Source of the DNA: Isoetes taiwanensis
Taxonomy: Eukaryota; Streptophyta; Lycopodiopsida; Isoetales; Isoetaceae
Direction: 5' to 3'
Length of the DNA stretch: 64,000 nt
Assembly: GCA_021234155.1 (NCBI GenBank)
Contig: JAJEKV010000006.1
Span: 12,439,751-12,503,750 of the forward strand
Of this stretch, positions 57,382 to 64,000 are shown one piece after another. The translations under genes were made by a program, and so were the position numbers. The notes beneath the pieces are model-generated. The model worked only from the letters and a program-made list of their open reading frames with translations. It was not told the origin of the DNA and ran no database searches. Positions within the stretch are counted from its first letter, which is position 1. Each line of letters begins with the position of its first letter.

Positions 57382-58959
57382 TGTGACGCCCTCAAACATA
57401 CCGTCAGACACTCTAGAAATCCCTCACCGCTCAACAACCGCATTGTGCCTCCATCTATCCCGCACTAAGGGAATCCGTGAGCGGAAAGGGGACACGGCGT
57501 GTTCATGCCAGCCTTTCCCCTATGGGCTCCTATCACAGCGAAGCATAACAACGTCAGAACTAGTAATAACAATACAACATACTACCTCGAAGGGTAGTCC
57601 ATCACATATCCATATGAGCAAAGAAGATAATCAGAAACTATAAACATGAGAGCTCCTACCCATGGCTCCGACTCATAAGGAGGTAGACTGACTGATAGGT
57701 CTCAAGATAGAGCGCATCGAAGTCATAACAATGGCAGGGCCATAAGACAATGGCTAGGGTTGACCACTCCATCCGCTTCCCCGGTGGCATACTTTGTGAT
57801 GGGCTCAATCGTACTGGGTGCATGACTCTTAGCTCTTCCTGATACTTAACTCCGCATCACCCATCAGACTACTCCAAAGTTGCATCTCCTCGGTCCGGCC
57901 GAGGCAGAAGGGTTGCATCTCCTTCCCGGCTCCAGAGGTTCCATAAGGCCAGAGAATCGCGGGCGCACACACTCCATTCATACCCCGATCGAATCCCCCA
58001 AAACAAGAGCCACGACACTTGCAACTTGAGAGGCGGCGACACTATCGCCTCAGAGGTGTCGTAATCTGATGCTCGCCCACACAAAGTGACCCACTACAAG
58101 CTCAGCCCACTATGGGATCCCCTCAGAGCTCCCCACTTACAGTGGGATCCTCCTCCGCATTGCTCTAGCCCTGCTTGTGTAGTGCTGAGTCACATCAGAG
58201 CCTCCCTCCATAGCCCAAGGGTTCCTGCACAGTCGCATCTAATAGGAACTAAGGGATCTAAATCCAGGAAAGCATACTACATGGTGGCTCTAGGTCTCTA
58301 CCCCTTCCCAATACAAGAGGAGCAAAACATGATCAACCATCATCACATAATCATTATATCATGAGAATAATCATAAGAACATCTTAACCTAATCATCTAT
58401 ATCTAACTTACGCTTAGAGTTCCTTGATTAGGGTTCAAGATGATGAATGAGGGTTCTAGGATGGCTCTACCCTAGACACAAGATAACTCATCCGGAATGC
58501 TAATTCCGTGATGAACTACTATGACTACTACTCTACATACCTGCTCCAAAAGCACTCCTCCCAACTGGCATCTCCATGGTCTTCGGCGTGTTCGAGGTAG
58601 CTCCACTCGCCGATGCGCCACGCCTGGGTCGCTTATGCCATGCCGTACACAAACAGACGGCTCAAAACGGGAGTTTCGAAGAAGGTTCCCATCGCTGGAG
58701 CCGTAAAGAGGCCTAGGTTAGGTTTAGGCCTTATAGGTTGTGGTTCACATGTTATGCCACATGGCTCCAATAAGTCCGCGGTGTGGCCCACAGTTAAGGC
58801 CACGTGGAAAATGGTCTTAACCTAAGGTTGGCTATGAATGACTTAGTCATGCCCCTAGTGCCACACCTATGGTATACAAGGCTATATATGTAGACTTCAG
58901 ATGGTGATGGGTCCGTGAATATAATTGATTTATAGCCGTGATATTCCCCGAACGCCACA
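57382..58959 (-). mobile_element. 5' LTR of the right gypsy copy (1,578 bp)
   Basis: On the minus strand it begins TGTGGCGTTCGGGG (58,959) and ends GGGCGTCACA (57,382). The start and end are inverted short repeats (TGTGNCG/CGTCACA), and a primer site adjoins the inner end. It is homologous throughout to the left copy's 3' LTR. The TATA box and telomere-like box are near 58,711-58,735, the latter with two bases lost compared with the other LTRs. The outer flank is CGCGA; the partner duplication cannot be checked because the 3' LTR is truncated. Confidence 0.85.
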
Positions 58960-59639
58960 CGCGACCGGGCTTTACGCCGTGGCAATGGGTCCAGCCTACT
59001 GTGGCCCGCTGAAGGGGTAAGAGATCGCCAGATAGAACGCAAGGTGAGCACAAAAAGCGGCAGGGACACAGGCCGATCGCGGACAGCCAGCGAGGCACTG
59101 ACGCTTGCTTCCTCGCAAGCTCGGGACCCCCTGTGAGTAGGTCAAAACGCTCCATTAAGGCGCGGAGCACATCAACCCCGGTGGTTAGCCCGGGCCCGGG
59201 CACCACCGCTGCCTCTACCGCCGAAAAAAGCCGCTGTACTCATTGCCTCCATTCAAGCACGTGCCCACCATCTTCGCATCGTAGACGGCAGTGGATCAGC
59301 CCGCCGTGACGTGCCCCATCGCTGTCAGCCAAACGGTGCCATTGAGGATGAGTCTCTGGCCACCTCTCCGCAGTTGCCTAGCATTCGGGCCAGATCCGCT
59401 GCCGATACGCCCTTAGTATCGGGCCGACGGTTCCTTACATTTGTTTACGAACACACCGGCCAAGACGCGTCGGGTCGCATATCCGTGAGGTAATCGATTC
59501 CCAGCCACTTTGCCCCGCCTTAGCCGCTCACACACTACAAAAAGGCAGCATGAGTGTATATATTTGTGTGTTTTGCATTTTGTATATTAGAACAGCTTGT
59601 CGCCAGGCCGATTGGCCGCTTATCATTTTTCCTTCAAAT
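58960..59639. other. GC-rich DNA of unknown nature
   Basis: More GC-rich than the window average, with a minus-strand open frame to 59,206 (PGLTTGVDVLRALMERF) and a plus-strand one at 59,311-59,493. Neither is recognised. CACTACAAAAAGG at 59,533 resembles a CACTA end, but nothing else supports it. The stretch may be leader or coding remnant of a neighbouring retroelement. Confidence 0.35.
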
Positions 59640-61200
59640 CTCTTCTCGGCTGGGTTTTAATCCCGTAGTAATCCATTTGTCATATTGGGTCCTATAGGAC
59701 TCCATTGGTCTCCGGATCTATAAAAATGCCTCCTTCCTTCCCTCGGTGGACGCCCCCAACATATACTTATGCTCCCGACGATACATACTGGGGACTTCCC
59801 CATCCCATGGCGACACCATGAGCGTGGCCCTCTGCCTAACTCAAACCATCTATAAAGATGCCCGCTGACACGAGGTGTCATTCGCCCATGCCGGAGACTC
59901 CTATGTCACATGCATGAATACAAGTTAGTATACAAAGATAATCATATCATAAGTAACCACACCATAATGAAGGGTGCACATCCATCCAACCGATGATAAC
60001 AGAAGGTACATTTAATACTAAGGAAAACACCCCAAATCCAAGGTTCTACCCCTGCCTGCATCTAAATGGGGATCGACCGACTACTGGGTCTCGTGAGTAT
60101 TCAATAATCTGGCATGGTGTTATCGGCATAGAACATCGCTAGGGTTGTCCACTCATCCGCTCTCCTGCACACTTCTATGCATGAGTCAATCAAGTTACTT
60201 GTCATTGTAGCCTTCCTCGAGACGCAATCCCAAGGCATCACCTCTTTGGGGACTACTTCCCAAGCTACATCTCCCTGGCCCGATGAGGTACGTCGCGGAA
60301 GTGTCCCTTCCTGCAGTCGCAGTTGATTCCATGGGTGAGCTAGAGAATACGTGGCCGTGACAACACCCCGCATCCGTGACATCCCACCTACTTCCCCTAA
60401 CTTTATCTCTTCAAAGTACAGTAGTGATCACACCACTGCACTGTGGAGTGTCGCATCTATATTCTCTAGTTCACTGACTGCTTATTAGGCCTAGCTCACT
60501 CCAAGGAGTCCCTCAGAGCCTTTATACCGTGCTTGCACCCCACCCCACACTTCGCTACTACTGCCCTTTATCCGTGCTTCAATCATGCCATAGATTCCAC
60601 AAATGCAGGATCTTGTGCAATGTACGTGATGCATCGGTACTATCGATTTACTAGAGTATACTAATGAACACGTCACAAAGGTCTCTACCTCTTAATCCGC
60701 TTCGGAAGAATCCAATGAGATACATACTAAAGATACATCCATCCATCCATCCATCCATCACTAAGCTTAATCAATAGTCGGTGAAATGCTTCTAACTATC
60801 AAACAAGGGTTAATCATCATCAAAACAAGCAAAGAAGCTCGACAGAGGCGCTCGGCTCCTAGAAATACTCACCAATTATCTACTAACCCGCCCGGGTTGA
60901 ACCATTAAGTCATGTGGGATTCCATCTTCAAGCAAAATTGACGCCCAGTTGTTTCCTCTCCTCGACACCCCATTTAGCCAATTTGGGTTAATCCAATTTG
61001 TCGCCTCTAAGTTAGCAATTTCTACTGCCAATCGAAGTTTGGCTGTGTGTCTCTTCCTAATTAATTATTAATTAACTTAATTAGATAATGACTCCTTAAT
61101 ATAGGTAATTAACTTTTTAATTAAATCCCTATTAATTTCAGCATACAACACCCCCTCGTTAGCTCCAGTTTAATTCTACATGGCGTGATCCTCAACTCCG
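59640..61200 (-). mobile_element. Diverged LTR related to the gypsy LTRs
   Basis: 60,100-60,380 parallels 57,740-58,000 of the gypsy 5' LTR in the same orientation: GCTAGGGTTG(T/A)CCACTC(C)ATCCGC, then GCATCACC..., then a TGCATCTCC/TACATCTCC phrase with GGCCGAGG/GCCCGATGAGG. The remainder is alignable only in patches by eye. It is probably a solo or broken LTR of a related family, with borders uncertain. Confidence 0.45.
60738..60760. repeat. ATCC microsatellite
   Basis: Five to six ATCC units in a row. Confidence 0.9.
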
Positions 61201-61757
61201 TGACGGTCAAGATATTTATGCATACACCGTGATAAATATGTGGAACGCCATACTTCCTTCCTTCCTTCCAAAACCGTACAAACTTTATTAGCCGCTCTCA
61301 AGATTTTTTTATCCTTCCACTGCTTTTTTACCCTTCATTCGCTTTTTTACCCTATTCTACTCTATTCACGTTGCCGATTGGTCCCAAAATTTTTCCTGTG
61401 GTAGTATCGGCCTCGCTTTTCTCGTCTACTAAGCCGCCTCAAGGGCTTATGTGCCGGGCCAATTTTCCCGGCCAGAAAACAAAGCCAGGCCTTCCTTATT
61501 CATAAAAAACGAGCAAGGCCTCTGGCTTTATTTTGTTAAAACCGAAAACTTTGCCTATTATTATTGAAGGCATTATCATTCATGACCAGAAAACATGAAT
61601 GCCGTGTAAGATTCATGATGCCGATATTGTACTGAATTGCCTAGGATAAATGTTATCTATAATCGGATGTCAGTTTTTACGTGGATGTGGACTCCACGAC
61701 CAAGAGGGTATGTGGCATGTGGGGCCGAAACATGTATATGATAGAGATCTATGTATA
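61201..61757. other. Intergenic DNA without recognised genes
   Basis: Contains CTTCCTTCC runs (about 61,252) and CGCTTTTTTACCCT-like repeats (about 61,320-61,355). No coding likeness. Confidence 0.4.
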
Positions 61758-61860
61758 GAAAGCCCATTTAGTGGGCTTTCCCGCCAGGGAAATGGCAACG
61801 CTGCGGGCAACGCGAGCCTTGTTGACGAGCAAGGTGAGTTTCACTAAATGGGCTTCCCCA
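61758..61860. repeat. Perfect hairpin followed by an inverted partner
   Basis: GAAAGCCCA-TTTAG-TGGGCTTTC (61,758-61,780) is a perfect 9-bp hairpin. Its left half is repeated inverted at about 61,842-61,855 (CACTAAATGGGCTT). The enclosed sequence contains GCGGGCAACGCG, reminiscent of Helitron-type hairpins, but no CTRR end follows. Confidence 0.6.
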
Positions 61861-64000
61861 TAACGCGGGAGGGCAAATAGGTGTTGTTTCGCTAAATGTC
61901 GCCCATCCCACTACTGAGCAAGAGAATCACCAAAAAAACAATGAGTATTTTGTTACCGCATTTCCCTTGTGAAATGAATGTGTGCGAAAACACATAGGCT
62001 AGAGGGCGTAACAACACCTAATCGCTCTTCTTACGACAGAGAGCATTTCTAACAATAAGTTATGGTTGACATGCAAGCAGCATTTTTGCTTGCCTGTTAA
62101 TCTTCAACTCGCTTATAAGAGAATTATATCCAACCATTAAGCTGCACTATGTTAGAAGTTCTTGAAGTTTTGAATGGTCTTATGTTGTTCAAAGACCTAT
62201 AATCTTGTGATAGACTTAAAAAATACATCTAGGTTTCATATTTCCTGATTTATCAGTGAGTTATTTCCACAAATATCATATGCAACAGTCAGAAACATTA
62301 GTTATCTATAAAAGCCACTAATATACAAACAAAATGGAATCCATGTAGACACTTAAAGGTTAGAAGGCGTACCTCCAAAGCCCATCTAGCACCACTTAAA
62401 AACATGGCAAGGAATTGCCTGAAAATCCAGTGACTACATATACGTATTGATATAAGTGTACACAAATTGAAGGAGCAGATGCCTCTCCTACATACAATCC
62501 CAAATGTGCATCTACAATTTGGAATGATTCATGTGTACATGGTTTGACATAATCTATCCTCTAGATGCATCATTTTGCAAATTTTCAAAGCCTCTTTAAG
62601 ACCATATTCTCAATATACTTAGTACTTAGCATTGTCCAGGTCACAACGTCCCATAGTGGCAGCTATCAAAGATTCCACGTATGCATTCTATCAAAGATTT
62701 TTCTTTCATCATTGATGCTACAAGTAAGAATATAATTCAAAACTAGTTGTTATTAGGTGAACATGCATTAGGAAAGAGAGCCAATCTGATTGCGTATTTC
62801 CTACTTGAAAAATGTACTATGAGGCCCGATGCCTGCCAAGTTGAATAGTTTCAACAGCATGTAAAGCTGAACTTCCTTGATATATAAATTCGGAAGATTG
62901 AAATATACCGACAAATAGGTGAAGAAGACAGAGGACTCAACAAAGTGGACAAAGGCAAACTCAAACAACAAATGATTGGCCAAGTGTAACTCGATATACA
63001 TCACAATGAGAAACTGATTGCCAAACAATCCAAACCAACATGTACACATGTGCATTTTGTGGCAAGACAACCATCCACAAAGACCTAAAGCGGATAAAGA
63101 AGAATGGCCGAGGCCAAGGACAAACAAAGACCACCCACCATCTTGCCCATTCAGTCCCTTCAACAATATGAGAAACAACTTAAACACCATTAACAATGGT
63201 CAACAAAACACTACTAATGTAGCAACAATGGTAAGCATTAATTACTCATTGCGTATTTATACCAAGCATAATAAACTCATAGATGCAACAATAAGTTCAA
63301 ACAACATGCAACAAAGTTGCATGTAGCTCTGTATGTTAAAATGTATCTAAACCACCTCTTACACCACAACAGAATTGTCATTATCTAGTATGTAAAAGTG
63401 GAATCTCAATTAAATCAAAAAACATGTTTCAAATTTATATTCAAAACAAAATTGTTGGTCTCATTCTTGACCAAAATCAGGTACTTAAAGCCACACAAAA
63501 ATGTAACTGATTGAACACATCTGCAACAAAATGGACATCTGCCACATATCAATGTCTTCTTGCTTCATCAAGCTGACATAAGTTCCGTGTACTCGTCAAT
63601 CATAATAATAATTCAAGCATTTTTCAAACACAAAAACCTAGAGCAAACTAATTTTCTCAAGGTCTCTACTTAAAATATAATGATAGTGTATGTGACTCTA
63701 ATGAAATACAGATTTATACATAGGAAATAAAATTAAAAATATAGACAATGCATTTGAAGCAAAACTTATTACTCGCATAAAAAGAACATGGACAAACACT
63801 GGAACCTATTACCAGCATTGCATGAAGAGGGAAGGAATTCCTTCATTATGCTCTACCTCTTCTTAACTATTGTAATTTAACAAGTATATCTTAGTTCCCA
63901 TAATTGGCTCCTTTCAATTAGACCCTTACCTTCAAAGTTCAATTGCTTCAGAAAAAACATACCACTAAAGAGACAACATTGTTGCAAGTTATATTTTTGC
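61861..64000. other. AT-rich DNA without recognised genes
   Basis: The 2.1 kb to the right edge hold no family-like frame. The largest overlapping frames (62,801-63,196 minus and 63,018-63,326 plus) have biased composition (Leu/Phe-rich, Asn/Thr-rich) and no motif. Confidence 0.4.

Noticed and set aside
59533-59546. CACTACAAAAAGG as a CACTA element end
   Set aside because: No subterminal repeats, partner end or target duplication could be seen.
62801-63326. Opposed frames of 131 and 102 codons near the right edge
   Set aside because: No motif, strongly biased composition and no splice or promoter context.

Overview
This window looks like nuclear DNA of a land plant with a large, repeat-rich genome. 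It holds one convincing spliced host gene, one plausible small spliced gene, and otherwise layers of transposable elements and their remains. Evidence for a plant: a spliced MIP/aquaporin gene of plant type, a PPR fragment, a fragment resembling the phosphatase half of the plant thiamin enzyme TH2, CACTA ends starting CACTACAAGAG, an L1-type plant LINE, chromodomain-type Ty3/gypsy retrotransposons and initiator-tRNA-Met primer sites. The PPR wording and the repeat load would suit a fern or another non-seed vascular plant, but I cannot fix the lineage. I see no rRNA, tRNA or CRISPR.

Layout. 0-0.7 kb: the 5' end of a minus-strand LTR retrotransposon (LTR 243-679, primer site 231-241) that runs off the left edge. 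0.7-9 kb: AT-rich intergenic DNA with a LINE relic, a Helitron 3' end, a long palindrome and local tandem duplications. 9.09-10.45 kb: a three-exon aquaporin-like gene on the plus strand. 11.63-22.48 kb: a minus-strand LINE with near-matching target duplications, split by a 4.46-kb CACTA element (12,092-16,554) that has its own 3-bp duplication. 22.5-26 kb: a PPR fragment, a TH2/HAD-type fragment with a doubled exon, and the 3' end of a second, related CACTA element. 26.9 kb: one end of a third, different CACTA-like element. 29.7-30.06 kb: a putative two-exon gene of 85 residues. 30.26-33.87 kb: a DNA element with 27-bp inverted ends and internal hairpin repeats.

34.2-59.0 kb is dominated by two decayed Ty3/gypsy elements lying tail to tail. 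They form an inverted repeat with arms of about 6.9 kb (35,027-41,922 against 43,281-50,213). The left copy (plus strand) has recognisable RT, integrase and chromodomain remnants and a 3' LTR. The right copy (minus strand) has a complete 5' LTR with primer site (57,371-58,959), a truncated 3' LTR, and 5.6 kb of unrelated DNA in its leader. 59-64 kb: a diverged related LTR, microsatellite and hairpin sequence, then DNA with no recognisable content.

The main interest is structural: nested insertions datable from their duplications, a triplicated 65-nt stem-loop in the gypsy leader, telomere-like boxes beside the LTR TATA boxes, an LTR with unusually long inverted ends, and host gene fragments beside CACTA ends. 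All retroelement reading frames are broken, so none looks autonomous. I did not find a clearly new multi-gene system.
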